A DNA stretch of 53,983 nucleotides from positions 1 to 53,983 of the forward strand of contig JAQGPC010000014.1 of the NCBI GenBank assembly GCA_028293285.1, in the 5' to 3' direction. A program made the position numbers and the translations under genes. The notes under the pieces were generated by a model that did not search any database, was not told the origin of the DNA, and saw nothing but the letters and a program-made list of their open reading frames with translations. This document shows, one piece after another, positions 35,560 through 44,365 of this stretch (within the stretch, counting starts at the first letter, position 1; every line of letters begins with the position of its first letter). The stretch comes from Pedosphaera sp. Its GTDB lineage: Bacteria > Verrucomicrobiota > Verrucomicrobiia > Limisphaerales > Pedosphaeraceae.

Positions 35560-37251
35560 CTATGGCTTCAATCGATCCAACTTCACTGATTCAGTCCACA
35601 TCTTCAGTCCATCGTCATTACGGGCGGAATAAATATTTTTAAGCCAGTTCGCATTATCAGTCGTGGAAAAATCTTCACGATAATGCGCTCCCCGACTGTC
35701 TTCGCGCATCAATGCACTCCGCGCAATTAAGTCAGCAGCGGTAAGCAAATTCCGCATGTCCAATGCCTGTTGCCAACCCAGGTTGAATTTGCGACCACCC
35801 TTGGCAGCGACAGTATTCGTGCGTTCTTGCAGCATAGCTATCTCTTGGATGGCCCGCTTGAGCTTATCGCCATGCCGCACAATGCCAACGCGGTCCCACA
35901 TGACTTTTCCCAATTCTTCGCGCAACGCAAAGACATTCTCTCCCTTATCCCGCGCCAGAAAAGCATCCGCTGTTTCCACTGCCTGGTTAACTTGTTCGTT
36001 CTGAATTTCCGTGAGGTCTGCGTCTTTCACCCATTGCACAACAGTATCACCCACGCGCGCGCCAAACACCGTCGATTCCGCCACCCCATTGCCGCCCAAA
36101 CGATTCGCCCCATGAACGCCGCTTGAATCTTCACCTGCCGCAAATAGCCCCGTAAGATTGCTAAACCCATCCCGGTTAATCCGCACACCGCCCATGTTAA
36201 AATGCGCGGTCGGGCAAACTTCGATTTTCTCCCGTGCCAAATCCACGCCAATGCGCAAACAACGATCTCGCATTCCCACAAAATTCTTTTCCACAAATTC
36301 CGCGCCCAGATGCGAAACATCCAACCACACGCCGCCGTTCTCCGTGCCGCGTCCATCAGCAATTTCCATGTAACCGGCACGCGAAACCCGGTCGCGTGTC
36401 GAGCGTTCCTGACGCTCAGGATCGTATTTCTGCATGTAGCGCTCGCCTTTGCCATTGAACAAATGTGCTCCTGCGCCGCGCAAGCCTTCTTCCAGCAACG
36501 CGCCATTCAGCCGCGAGCCGGGCACGACCAGTCCTGTGGGATGAAATTGCACCATCTCCATATCCATGAGATGCGTGCCGACTCGGTAAGCCATGGCCAA
36601 ACCATCACTCGTCTTTTCCTGCGCACAGGCCGAACGCTGATACATCAACGGTCCCGCGCCCGTCGCGAGAATGACTGCCTTGCAACGCACCGTAATGTAA
36701 ACCCCGCGCCGGATATCGAGCAGCACCGCGCCAATCACCCGCTTCCCGTCCGCCGTGGTAAGCAATTCCAACCCCCGCGTCTCTTGCAGGCAACGAATGC
36801 CGGTGTGCAACACCTGGTCGCGCAAACGCGCCATGATTTCAATGCCCGTCAAATCGCCTTTATGCACCGTACGATCAAAAGTTTGACCTGCGAATGCCTT
36901 CTGATGAATCCGTCCATCCGGCGAACGATCAAACAGGCAGCCGATTTTATTTTCCAGTTCCAGCACAATGCGTGGCGCGTCATTCACCAGAGTCCATGCC
37001 AAATCCTGGTCATTGATGAACCCGCCGCCCTTCACCGTATCTTCAAAATGTGCCTGGACCGAATCCTTGGGATTGAGCACCACATTATAACCGCCTTGCA
37101 CCATGCGGGTGCAACCACTCTTGCCGAGCAATCCTTTCGAAACTAGCGTGACCTCCACGTTGGGATCGCGCCAATGGGCATGTAATGCCGCCATTAAGCC
37201 TGCGCCACCAGTGCCAAGGATCAGAATGTCAGTTGTCAGTTGCTCGGTCAT
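35560..37251 (-). CDS. sdhA: succinate dehydrogenase/fumarate reductase flavoprotein
   Basis: A 563-residue FAD enzyme. Dinucleotide site ILGTGGAGLMAAL, QFHPTG, HLFNGKGERYM, RDRVSRAGY and HGANRLGGNGVAEST are the expected active-site blocks, and SRGAHYREDF is the conserved C-terminal patch. At the position of the FAD-linking histidine (normally SHT-x3-QGG) it reads GCTRMVQGG, so His is Cys47 and FAD is probably bound without a covalent link. In E. coli fumarate reductase this exchange keeps fumarate reduction but loses succinate oxidation. It follows sdhB by 3 bases. The direction in vivo is unproven. Confidence 0.9.
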   Translation of the reverse strand: MTEQLTTDILILGTGGAGLMAALHAHWRDPNVEVTLVSKGLLGKSGCTRMVQGGYNVVLNPKDSVQAHFEDTVKGGGFINDQDLAWTLVNDAPRIVLELENKIGCLFDRSPDGRIHQKAFAGQTFDRTVHKGDLTGIEIMARLRDQVLHTGIRCLQETRGLELLTTADGKRVIGAVLLDIRRGVYITVRCKAVILATGAGPLMYQRSACAQEKTSDGLAMAYRVGTHLMDMEMVQFHPTGLVVPGSRLNGALLEEGLRGAGAHLFNGKGERYMQKYDPERQERSTRDRVSRAGYMEIADGRGTENGGVWLDVSHLGAEFVEKNFVGMRDRCLRIGVDLAREKIEVCPTAHFNMGGVRINRDGFSNLTGLFAAGEDSSGVHGANRLGGNGVAESTVFGARVGDTVVQWVKDADLTEIQNEQVNQAVETADAFLARDKGENVFALREELGKVMWDRVGIVRHGDKLKRAIQEIAMLQERTNTVAAKGGRKFNLGWQQALDMRNLLTAADLIARSALMREDSRGAHYREDFSTTDNANWLKNIYSARNDDGLKMWTESVKLDRLKP

Positions 37252-37254
37252 ACT

Positions 37255-38001
37255 TCACTGCTTCTTTGCCGGACCAAAAATCATTGAAAGAAATCCCCGA
37301 AATTGGTCGCCCACCGAAATTCTCTTCAACCGCTCAATGGAAGCAGTGGGCGAAATACCGCGCGGACAAACATCACGGCAGTTACCGAGTGTATGACAGC
37401 GGAACGCCCCCGCTTCACCCGCCACCATGGCCATGCGTTGCTCACGCGCCGCATCGCGCGGATCAAGCACGAGCGTCAGGGCGCGATGCAACGCCATTGG
37501 CCCGAGATAACGCGGATGCAATGTAACCAGTGAACAGGCGGAATAGCAGGAACCGCAATCAATACATTGCGGCTGATGGTCCATGGATTTACCCGTGGCG
37601 CTTTCCTCGGGAATAACTTCAAAATCTTTCAAGCCCTCGCGCGGAACCAAATGGGGCAGGGAACGTTGATACGCATCGAAGAAAGGTTTCAAGTCCGTTG
37701 CCAAGTCGCGCACCACTGGCACATTGCGCAACGGTTCGATGCGGAGTTCCGTCCCCACCGTCTTGACCAATGTGCTGCACGTCAATCGTTCGCGACCATT
37801 CACCACCATCGCGCAGGAACCGCACATGCCGACGCGGCAGGAAAAACGGAATGCCAGGTCGGGCGCTGCTGCGCGTTGGGCCGCAAACAGCGCGTCCAGG
37901 ATGCTGGCGCGCTCGCCCACTTCAACTTCATGGGTTTCAAAGTGCGGAGCTTTATCGCTTTCCGGCGTGAAGCGATGCACTTTGAGCGTAACTTTAAGCA
38001 T
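37255..38001 (-). CDS. sdhB: succinate dehydrogenase/fumarate reductase iron-sulfur subunit
   Basis: A 248-residue electron-transfer subunit. The [2Fe-2S] domain shows SCRVGMCGSCAMVVNG with the fourth Cys in LTCST. The C-terminal ferredoxin domain has CIDCGSCYSAC and CHTLGNCRDVCP for the [4Fe-4S] and [3Fe-4S] or second [4Fe-4S] clusters. It is first in the minus-strand unit; sdhA starts 3 bases after its stop. The promoter must lie in the 240-base gap shared with the divergent fumarase genes. Confidence 0.93.
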   Translation of the reverse strand: MLKVTLKVHRFTPESDKAPHFETHEVEVGERASILDALFAAQRAAAPDLAFRFSCRVGMCGSCAMVVNGRERLTCSTLVKTVGTELRIEPLRNVPVVRDLATDLKPFFDAYQRSLPHLVPREGLKDFEVIPEESATGKSMDHQPQCIDCGSCYSACSLVTLHPRYLGPMALHRALTLVLDPRDAAREQRMAMVAGEAGAFRCHTLGNCRDVCPRGISPTASIERLKRISVGDQFRGFLSMIFGPAKKQ

Positions 38002-38241
38002 GCCCTATTATGCAGAGAACGAAACATCAGATGCAAACGGTTTTAAAGAAATGAACCCGCGAAAATGACTCAGACACGCAAGCTACTTAGGTTTCACTCT
38101 GCTTCACCGCAAAAGTTTGTTGCAAACACTTTAGCGCCACCTACAATCAAAATCGCTCCTCTTGCTAAAAAGATGTGCGTATTGAAAATGAATAAAAATT
38201 TGCTGGTTCACCCGCCACTCCGGCGTCATTTTTAGCTCTCC

Positions 38242-39129
38242 ATGGAAGTTCCCGAAAATTTTTACAGTTTGATCGAAACCGTCTGCCGCGATCTTTACAT
38301 CCAATCGCTCAAGGAAATTCCGCCCGATGTGGTGGAAGCGGTCAAGCGGGCGGCCAGTCGCGAAACCAAAGAAGTGGCCAAACGCATCTTCTCCCATTAC
38401 CTGCAATCCATCGAACTTGGCCGAACCAAGGACATGATTGTTTGTCAGGACACCGGCATTCCCATTTATTGGGTGGAGATTGGCGGCAACATGCGACTGG
38501 ATGGCTCGCGGCTCAGCAAAGCAATTGTAAGCGGCACTGAACGGGCCACGCGCGAACATCCTCTGCGTTCGAGTATCGTCTCTCCGCTGAAACGCGAGAA
38601 CCGCCAGACCAGCACTGGTGAGCGCATCCCAATTATTCACTACGATTTCGTGGCCGACTCGGATGTTCTCGATATTCTTTTCATGCCCAAAGGCTCCGGT
38701 TCAGAGAACATGTCCTCCTTGAAAATGTTGGTGCCAGCGGACGGCGTTAATGGCATCAAACGCTTCGTAATGGAGCAGGTGGTAGGCGCGGGTGCCAAGC
38801 CTTGTCCGCCAACCATTGTTGGCATCGGCATCGGCGGTTCCTCCGATCTCTGCATGACCCTCGCCAAGAAGGCGACGACCCGTCCACTCGGTTCTCCCAA
38901 TCCTGACCCAGAGATTGCCGCACTGGAAAAAGAATTATTTGAAGCCATCAACCAGACCGGCATCGGGCCGCAAGGTTTGGGCGGCGAAACCACGGCGCTC
39001 GCGGTTCATATCGAATCCGCCTGGACGCATATCACCTGCAATCCCGTGGCCGTGAACATGCAATGCTGGCGCGCGGAACGGCGTCGCGCCAAAGTCTGGG
39101 CTGATGGCCGCGTTGAACTCGGATTCTAA
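38242..39129 (+). CDS. class I fumarate hydratase, alpha (iron-sulfur) subunit
   Basis: A 295-residue subunit carrying the [4Fe-4S] cluster of two-subunit fumarases. Cys positions lie in MIVCQDTGIPIYW, AGAKPCPPTIVGIGIGGSSD and ITCNPVAVNMQCWRAERR, with the glycine-rich IGIGGSSDL loop for substrate. Together with the next gene it forms the equivalent of a full-length FumA/FumB (or TtdAB, L-tartrate dehydratase, a possible alternative). It is divergent from sdhB and starts the plus-strand unit; the beta subunit follows 6 bases later. Confidence 0.92.
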   Translation: MEVPENFYSLIETVCRDLYIQSLKEIPPDVVEAVKRAASRETKEVAKRIFSHYLQSIELGRTKDMIVCQDTGIPIYWVEIGGNMRLDGSRLSKAIVSGTERATREHPLRSSIVSPLKRENRQTSTGERIPIIHYDFVADSDVLDILFMPKGSGSENMSSLKMLVPADGVNGIKRFVMEQVVGAGAKPCPPTIVGIGIGGSSDLCMTLAKKATTRPLGSPNPDPEIAALEKELFEAINQTGIGPQGLGGETTALAVHIESAWTHITCNPVAVNMQCWRAERRRAKVWADGRVELGF

Positions 39130-39135
39130 TTTCAC

Positions 39136-39729
39136 ATGGCCGATTATCGTTTAAAGACTCCTCTTAGCGAAGCCGACGTGCGACAACTTAAGGTTGGCGA
39201 TTCAGTCACTCTGGACGGCGTGATCTTCGGCGTCCGCGATGGCAATCTCATCCGCGTATTTGATAAAAATGTGCCTCCACCCGTCGATTGGCATGGTGCC
39301 GCTTTGTTGCACACCGCCCCGAATGTCCGCAAGCTTGGGCCTGGCCGCTACGAACCCGTTTCCATCGGTACAACCACCAGCATGCGCATGGATCGTTTCA
39401 CCGAAGCTCTGCTCCGCGATCACGGCGTGCGGGCCATTCTGGGCAAAGGCGGTCTCTCCGATAAAAGCGCGCAACTCATGGCGCAATACGGAGCAGTTTA
39501 TCTTTCGGTGACCGGCGGCGCTGCGGCCTTGGAGACTTTGCAGATCGAAGAAATTGAAAAAGTTTATTGGGAAGATTTAATGCCTGAGTGCATCTGGCAG
39601 ATTCGCTTTAACGGATTCGGCCCGCTGACGGTTGGGATTGATGCCCACGGCAATAATTTGCAGCGGGATGTGCAAATGGAAGCGGAGAAACGGACTGCCG
39701 ACATCCTCAAAAAAATGGGAGTCGCGTGA
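39136..39729 (+). CDS. class I fumarate hydratase, beta subunit
   Basis: A 197-residue partner subunit, equivalent to the C-terminal part of class I fumarases. LSEADVRQLKVGDSVTLDGV, GPGRYEPVSIGTTTSMRMDR and GKGGLSDKSAQLMAQYGAVYL match the family, as does GGAAAL. It has no cluster cysteines, as expected. Its stop overlaps the GTG start of the SdhD-like gene (GTGA), so fumarase and membrane anchor are translated together, unusual company that supports a joint role. Confidence 0.92.
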   Translation: MADYRLKTPLSEADVRQLKVGDSVTLDGVIFGVRDGNLIRVFDKNVPPPVDWHGAALLHTAPNVRKLGPGRYEPVSIGTTTSMRMDRFTEALLRDHGVRAILGKGGLSDKSAQLMAQYGAVYLSVTGGAAALETLQIEEIEKVYWEDLMPECIWQIRFNGFGPLTVGIDAHGNNLQRDVQMEAEKRTADILKKMGVA

Positions 39730-40076
39730 AAATTAAACACTTCCAAAGTTACCGGGGAACTTGGGCCTGGCTCACGCAACGCATTAGCGCCATTGTTCTC
39801 TTTCTGCTCATTCCACTAAAGATTTACAGCGGTTGGGCGGCGAAAGGTAAGGTCTATTTTCCCGACTGGCTCGGTTCAAGCAAGCGAATACATTTTAACT
39901 CCGCCATCGATATCGCCCTGCTGCTTTGTTTTCTACTGCATGGTTTCTACGGCTTGCGCGTGATCCTGATTGATTGCGGAGTCATCCGTGAAGATAAATT
40001 CTTCTGGCGAACTTTGACTCTTGTGCTGGCGATTTTCGGTGCGGCCGTTTATTACGTTTACGTGCGCGAGGAATAG
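39726..40076 (+). CDS. sdhD: SdhD-like membrane anchor of succinate dehydrogenase/fumarate reductase
   Basis: A 116-residue protein with three membrane segments (about 18-38, 60-82 and 92-112). LTQRISAIVLFLLI matches the first SdhD segment (E. coli VRATAIVL), and LLHGFYGLRVILIDC matches the second, with His72 where SdhD has its heme ligand and an Asp-Cys where it has Asp-Tyr near the quinone. No SdhC gene lies in the window. GTG start overlaps the fumarase beta stop. The complex may use this single anchor or an SdhC encoded elsewhere. Confidence 0.8.
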   Translation: MKIKHFQSYRGTWAWLTQRISAIVLFLLIPLKIYSGWAAKGKVYFPDWLGSSKRIHFNSAIDIALLLCFLLHGFYGLRVILIDCGVIREDKFFWRTLTLVLAIFGAAVYYVYVREE

Positions 40077-40093
40077 TCGCAAGAGCGCGAACT

Positions 40094-41422
40094 TCAACTT
40101 TTGTTGATGTCTTCCAACGGTAGGATGGGCGCCGGTTGGGCTGCAACAGGAACTTCGTTGACGGGGTTGGGATTATTCAACACCGCTTCAGCCATTTTCT
40201 CATCAAATTCTTTCTCCCACTTCGCAATCACAATGGTGGCAGTGCCGTTGCCAATCAGATTAGTCGTGGCCCGGGCCGAGGCCATTAATTGATCCACTCC
40301 AATAATCAGCACCATCCCTTCCACGGGTATTGTTCCAATTGCTGAAAGCGTGGCCGCCAAGGTAATGAACGCGCTGCCGACGACCGCCGCTGCGCCTTTG
40401 GAAGTGACGATGGAAACTGCCAAAATGGTGATTTCCTGCCAGAAAGTCAGATGGGTATTGGTGGCTTGAGCAATATAAAGTGCTCCCAAGGTCAAATAGA
40501 TGGAAGAGCCATCCAGATTGAATGTGTATCCTGCCGGTAAAACCAGGCCAACCACCGGCTTGGAACAGCCCAGTTTTTCCAGCTTCGCCATCATTCGGGG
40601 AAGAACCGGTTCGGAAGAAGCGGTGCCCAGCACGATGAAAATTTCCTCGCGAATATAGCGAAGAAATTTCCATAGACTGATGCCGTTGAGTCTCAACAAA
40701 AGACCAAGACAAAAAACGACAAAGCAAATGCAGGTGAGATAGACGGAGGCCAGCAATTTCCCCATGGAGAGAATCGATTGTATGCCGAAGTGGGAAATGG
40801 CATAGGCAATGGCGCCAAAAGCCGCGAGCGGGGCGACCTTGATGATGATGGCAATCATCTTCATCAGTGCGTGATAAACTTGCTCCAATGCGTTTACGAT
40901 CGGCTTATTCGATTCACCCAGTGAAGCCAGTGCAATTCCAAAAAAAACGGAAATGAAAAGCACTTGGATAATTTCGCCCTCGGCAAAAGCGCCCACCATT
41001 GTTTTTGGAATGATATTCAGAAAAAAACTGGTCACCGTTATCTCATGGGCTTTTGTGACGTAAGTCTGGGTATCATGCGGGTTTAATTTGGATAAGTCTG
41101 CATTGACCCCATCGCCGGGATGAAACACTTTCACCACGATAAAACCGATCACCAGGGCCAGGGTGGTCATGGCCTCGAAATAGATAAATGATTTGAGACC
41201 AATGCGCCCAACCCGCTTCAGGCTCCCCAGACCGGCTATTCCCACTATGACTGAAGTAAAAATGATGGGGGCCACCATCATGCGGATAAGCTTGATAAAG
41301 GCATCCGAGAGGACCTTCATCTCGACTCCGAACTTGGGAAATTCATGACCGACGAAGATGCCAATGACAATTGCCACCAAAACCTGGACGTACAAGTGTC
41401 GAAAAATCGATTTACGCATCAT
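40094..41422 (-). CDS. dctA: DctA-type C4-dicarboxylate:cation symporter
   Basis: A 442-residue inner-membrane symporter of the DAACS family with about eight membrane helices and two re-entrant loops. Motifs: TASSEPVLPRMM (HP1), NLDGSSIYLTLGALYIA (helix 7) and ARATTNLIGNGTATIVIAKWE (helix 8), the last in the form seen in C4-dicarboxylate rather than glutamate carriers. It would import succinate, fumarate or malate, the substrates of the adjacent enzymes. It is convergent with the SdhD-like gene, 17 bases apart, and divergent from the SET gene. Confidence 0.88.
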   Translation of the reverse strand: MMRKSIFRHLYVQVLVAIVIGIFVGHEFPKFGVEMKVLSDAFIKLIRMMVAPIIFTSVIVGIAGLGSLKRVGRIGLKSFIYFEAMTTLALVIGFIVVKVFHPGDGVNADLSKLNPHDTQTYVTKAHEITVTSFFLNIIPKTMVGAFAEGEIIQVLFISVFFGIALASLGESNKPIVNALEQVYHALMKMIAIIIKVAPLAAFGAIAYAISHFGIQSILSMGKLLASVYLTCICFVVFCLGLLLRLNGISLWKFLRYIREEIFIVLGTASSEPVLPRMMAKLEKLGCSKPVVGLVLPAGYTFNLDGSSIYLTLGALYIAQATNTHLTFWQEITILAVSIVTSKGAAAVVGSAFITLAATLSAIGTIPVEGMVLIIGVDQLMASARATTNLIGNGTATIVIAKWEKEFDEKMAEAVLNNPNPVNEVPVAAQPAPILPLEDINKS

Positions 41423-41557
41423 GCGGTGGCTAATTTATTGATTCGCATTCTAAGGTTCACGCGAATGGTAAACAAGTAAATGATTCTTTATGAGAGAATA
41501 AATTCCAATCAGCATTGAACTTTGACCAGAGTTTGTGTGTATATTAAGGGTCTTGTG

Positions 41558-42040
41558 ATGCCATTAAATGAATTAGTCGATTTTAGAAACTCGCCCATCC
41601 ATGGGACGGGCGGCTTTGCGCGGGTGGATATTCCCAACGAGACAAACGTGGTTGAATACGTCGGGCGAAAAATTGATAAGGCGGAATCGCTGCGGCAATG
41701 CGAATTGGAAAATCCCTTTATCTTTACCCTCGATGATCAATTCGACCTCGATGGCAATGTGGATTGGAACCCGGCCCGCCTGCTGAATCATAGTTGTTCG
41801 CCGAACTGCGAGGCGCTGGACGACGAAGGACGCATCTGGATTGTGGCCTGCCGTGATATCAAAGCGGGCGAAGAAATCACTTTTAATTACAATTACGATC
41901 TGGTGGATTATAAAGACAATCCCTGCCGTTGTGCCTCGCCAAATTGTGTGGGCTACATGGTGGCGGAAGAATTCTTCCCGACGCTATTGGAGAAGAAGCA
42001 ACAAGCGGCTGATGCCATTCCGCTTCCAGAAGCAAGCTGA
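41558..42040 (+). CDS. SET-domain protein lysine methyltransferase-like
   Basis: A 160-residue stand-alone SET domain. ATG 41558 follows AAGGG. It has the N-terminal NSPIHGTGGFAR segment, ARLLNHSCSPNCEA (SAM and knot residues), EEITFNYNYDL with the catalytic Tyr, and a post-SET-like CRCASPNCVGYM cysteine patch that could bind zinc. SET proteins are common in eukaryotes but are also found in chlamydiae and Verrucomicrobiota, where substrates are mostly unknown. Its stop codon directly abuts that of the convergent M48 gene. Confidence 0.9.
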   Translation: MPLNELVDFRNSPIHGTGGFARVDIPNETNVVEYVGRKIDKAESLRQCELENPFIFTLDDQFDLDGNVDWNPARLLNHSCSPNCEALDDEGRIWIVACRDIKAGEEITFNYNYDLVDYKDNPCRCASPNCVGYMVAEEFFPTLLEKKQQAADAIPLPEAS

Positions 42041-43138
42041 TTACCAGTGCCCCGGCCCGGGAAATTCGAAGAAGCCTGTCTTCTTCGGTAGTTTATTCCA
42101 ACGTGCTTCCAGCCGCTTGATTCGTTCCGAAGTGGGCGGGTGAGTGCTGAGCATTCCGGGTTTTAACTCACGTCGCGTTTCCTCATCCTTAAATTTTTCA
42201 AGCATATCAATCAACCCGCGCGGATTAATGTTGGCCGCCACCAAATAATCCCAAGCCGCATCGTCCGCTTCCCGTTCGTATTCCTGGGTGAAAGTTCGTC
42301 CAACGATTAACTGTGAATTTTGGGCGATACTGGTCAGGACACCATCACGGTTGCCCAGAAAAGTTTTTAGAACGAAAGCAGGACCTTCGTGGGAAATAAT
42401 CAAACGGAAGGTGTGCTTGCGCTGGATATGGCCGAACTCATGGGCCAGAACTCCGGCCAATTCTTCGGGCGTATTGACTAAATCAAAAAGGCCGCGATTG
42501 ACAAAAACGTGGCCGGGCAACGAACCCGCGTTGGGCAACTCCTGGTCCACCAGATGAAAGTCAAAAATGAAATTGGTATTCGGCAGGCCCTTTTGCAATT
42601 CAGCGTACACGTTGGTTAGACGATCCATCAATATTGGGTTGTCATATGCGGGAAGTCTGCTCTTGTATTGGTTGTAAGCCTCATCACCCAGGCTCTTCTC
42701 TTTCTCCGGCGCGATTTGATTTACCAGATGGATTACCATTCTTCCGCCCACCCACGACATCACCAGCCCAATCAGCATGAAGGCAGCCAGGAAGATGCAA
42801 GTGGCTATTATCGCCCGACGCAAATTATTCCGGCCGGTAAGTTTCTTCCATTGCAATCGCAGATGATTGGTGGTGATGAAGGCGTGATTCCTGGTCGCCT
42901 CCAAATCGAGAGTCCGGATGATCCATCCCGTTTCCTTCGTATGCTCAAAGGTGAGGATTTCTTCGTCGTCTCCCTTTTCCAAAAGAAGCTTGAGCTCGCT
43001 GTAAGGTATTTCGAAAGTTATCTGCTCTGATTCAAAACGAAGGACATAATGGTCGAACACCAGGCGGCCTACAATAGGCGCGGGCCCGACCAGCGGGTTC
43101 TGCGCGGTTGCTACATAAGTTGAATCAGCTCCATTCAA
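42041..43138 (-). CDS. M48-family membrane metalloprotease
   Basis: A 365-residue protease. An N-terminal domain of about 100 residues precedes a membrane helix (~110-132); the zinc site LAGVLAHEFGHIQRKH (HExxH) and third ligand region TQEYEREADDAAW follow, as in HtpX/Oma1/BepA-like M48 enzymes. Substrate-channel wording PGHVFVNRGLFDLVNTPEEL is typical. It probably degrades misfolded envelope proteins. The N-terminal domain before the helix is unusual for the family. It is not in an operon. Confidence 0.9.
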   Translation of the reverse strand: MNGADSTYVATAQNPLVGPAPIVGRLVFDHYVLRFESEQITFEIPYSELKLLLEKGDDEEILTFEHTKETGWIIRTLDLEATRNHAFITTNHLRLQWKKLTGRNNLRRAIIATCIFLAAFMLIGLVMSWVGGRMVIHLVNQIAPEKEKSLGDEAYNQYKSRLPAYDNPILMDRLTNVYAELQKGLPNTNFIFDFHLVDQELPNAGSLPGHVFVNRGLFDLVNTPEELAGVLAHEFGHIQRKHTFRLIISHEGPAFVLKTFLGNRDGVLTSIAQNSQLIVGRTFTQEYEREADDAAWDYLVAANINPRGLIDMLEKFKDEETRRELKPGMLSTHPPTSERIKRLEARWNKLPKKTGFFEFPGPGHW

Positions 43139-43203
43139 TCAAGAGCATTGTAGCAAGCAGGGCAACGAATGCAGCACAAAACCTTCGGCCCATCCGTAGG
43201 CGA

Positions 43204-44274
43204 TTACTTTTTAGTTACTTCTTCTTTTAAGTAAAGCTTCGCTACTTTTTTAGCAATCGACGTGGCCAGCCCGGTTTCATCGGCGTTGGTGAGAATAATG
43301 ATGCTCAACTTGTCATCAGGAAACCGCTGAATTGTTGCAGAAAAACCGGAGGTCGCCCCGCCATGCGCTATATTTTTATGTCCATCAAGTGGATCTAAAT
43401 ACCAGCCGAATCCGTAGTTCTTTATTTTTCCATCGTTAAGTTTGTTCGGTGTCCACCAGAGTTGCTTGCTGGATTCTTTCAAAAGCTTTTCGCCATCAAG
43501 CGCTGCATCCCACTTCGCCATGTCCACTACCGTTGAAATAATTGCTCCCGCAGAGAAAATATCGGTTAGGTCGTAATCACGATTGATCGGTTTATGGTTC
43601 TTCAATTCATAACCGGCTGCCCGATGCGGCACAATCACGCCCGGATTGCGACTCGTGGTGGAGGTCATTTCCAAAGGCTGAAAAATCCGCTCACGAATAA
43701 ATTCCCAATAATTTTTGCCGCTGCCATTTTCAACAATGTAGCCCAACAGGCTGTAGCCGGTATTGCAATACGCCCACGAATCTCCGGGTTGAAAGGCGAG
43801 GGGATGTGTGCCAATTTTCTTGATAAATTCCTCCTGCGTCAGATGCCGGGTAAACTCAAAACCATCCAGCCCGGTATAACTTTTAATGCCCGAAGTGTGG
43901 GTCAACAAATGTCGCACGGTGATATTGGACCAGGCTGCAGGTGTATTTTTGAGATGCTGGGAAATCTTGTCATCAACGGAGAGCTTGCCATCTTCAACCA
44001 ATAAAAGAATGCACGCGGCGGTGAACTGTTTGGTAATCGATCCAATTTCAAAAACCGTGTCCTTGTCCACCGGCACGTTCCATTCCAAGTTCGCAACACC
44101 ATAACCTTTGATTTTGGTTTGCGCGCCATTCTCCACCACCATCAATGAAAGCCCGGCGACTTGATGCGCCTTCATTTCCTTCTCAACGAGTTCATCCACC
44201 TTGTCGGCATAGGACGCAAAAGGCGCAGCTAAAACTCCTATGAGGAGAAAAAGAGAACAAAAAAATCGGTTCAT
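43204..44274 (-). CDS. secreted class C beta-lactamase-like serine hydrolase
   Basis: A 356-residue protein with a signal peptide (FFCSLFLLIGVLAAPFASYA) from ATG 44274. The penicillin-binding fold motifs are present: EIGSITKQFTA (S-x-x-K nucleophile), YCNTGYSLLGY (Y-x-N) and AHGGATSGF (H-G-G in place of K-T-G). This combination is typical of the broad serine-hydrolase/esterase group (PF00144), including D-aminopeptidases and peptidoglycan or ester hydrolases rather than true beta-lactamases. The substrate is not predictable. It lies close to the rhodanese gene on the same strand. Confidence 0.85.
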   Translation of the reverse strand: MNRFFCSLFLLIGVLAAPFASYADKVDELVEKEMKAHQVAGLSLMVVENGAQTKIKGYGVANLEWNVPVDKDTVFEIGSITKQFTAACILLLVEDGKLSVDDKISQHLKNTPAAWSNITVRHLLTHTSGIKSYTGLDGFEFTRHLTQEEFIKKIGTHPLAFQPGDSWAYCNTGYSLLGYIVENGSGKNYWEFIRERIFQPLEMTSTTSRNPGVIVPHRAAGYELKNHKPINRDYDLTDIFSAGAIISTVVDMAKWDAALDGEKLLKESSKQLWWTPNKLNDGKIKNYGFGWYLDPLDGHKNIAHGGATSGFSATIQRFPDDKLSIIILTNADETGLATSIAKKVAKLYLKEEVTKK

Positions 44275-44365
44275 GGAAATGTCATACTCATTTTGCGCAG
44301 ACAATTCCACTCAGAACTGATTACACATCAATGTAATGCCGACAGATTTTCCCAGTCGCAGAAAT

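Noticed and set aside
36202-37146. 314-codon plus-strand frame opposite sdhA
   Set aside because: sdhA on the minus strand has all expected FAD and active-site motifs; the opposite frame is rich in His and Arg as expected of a shadow.
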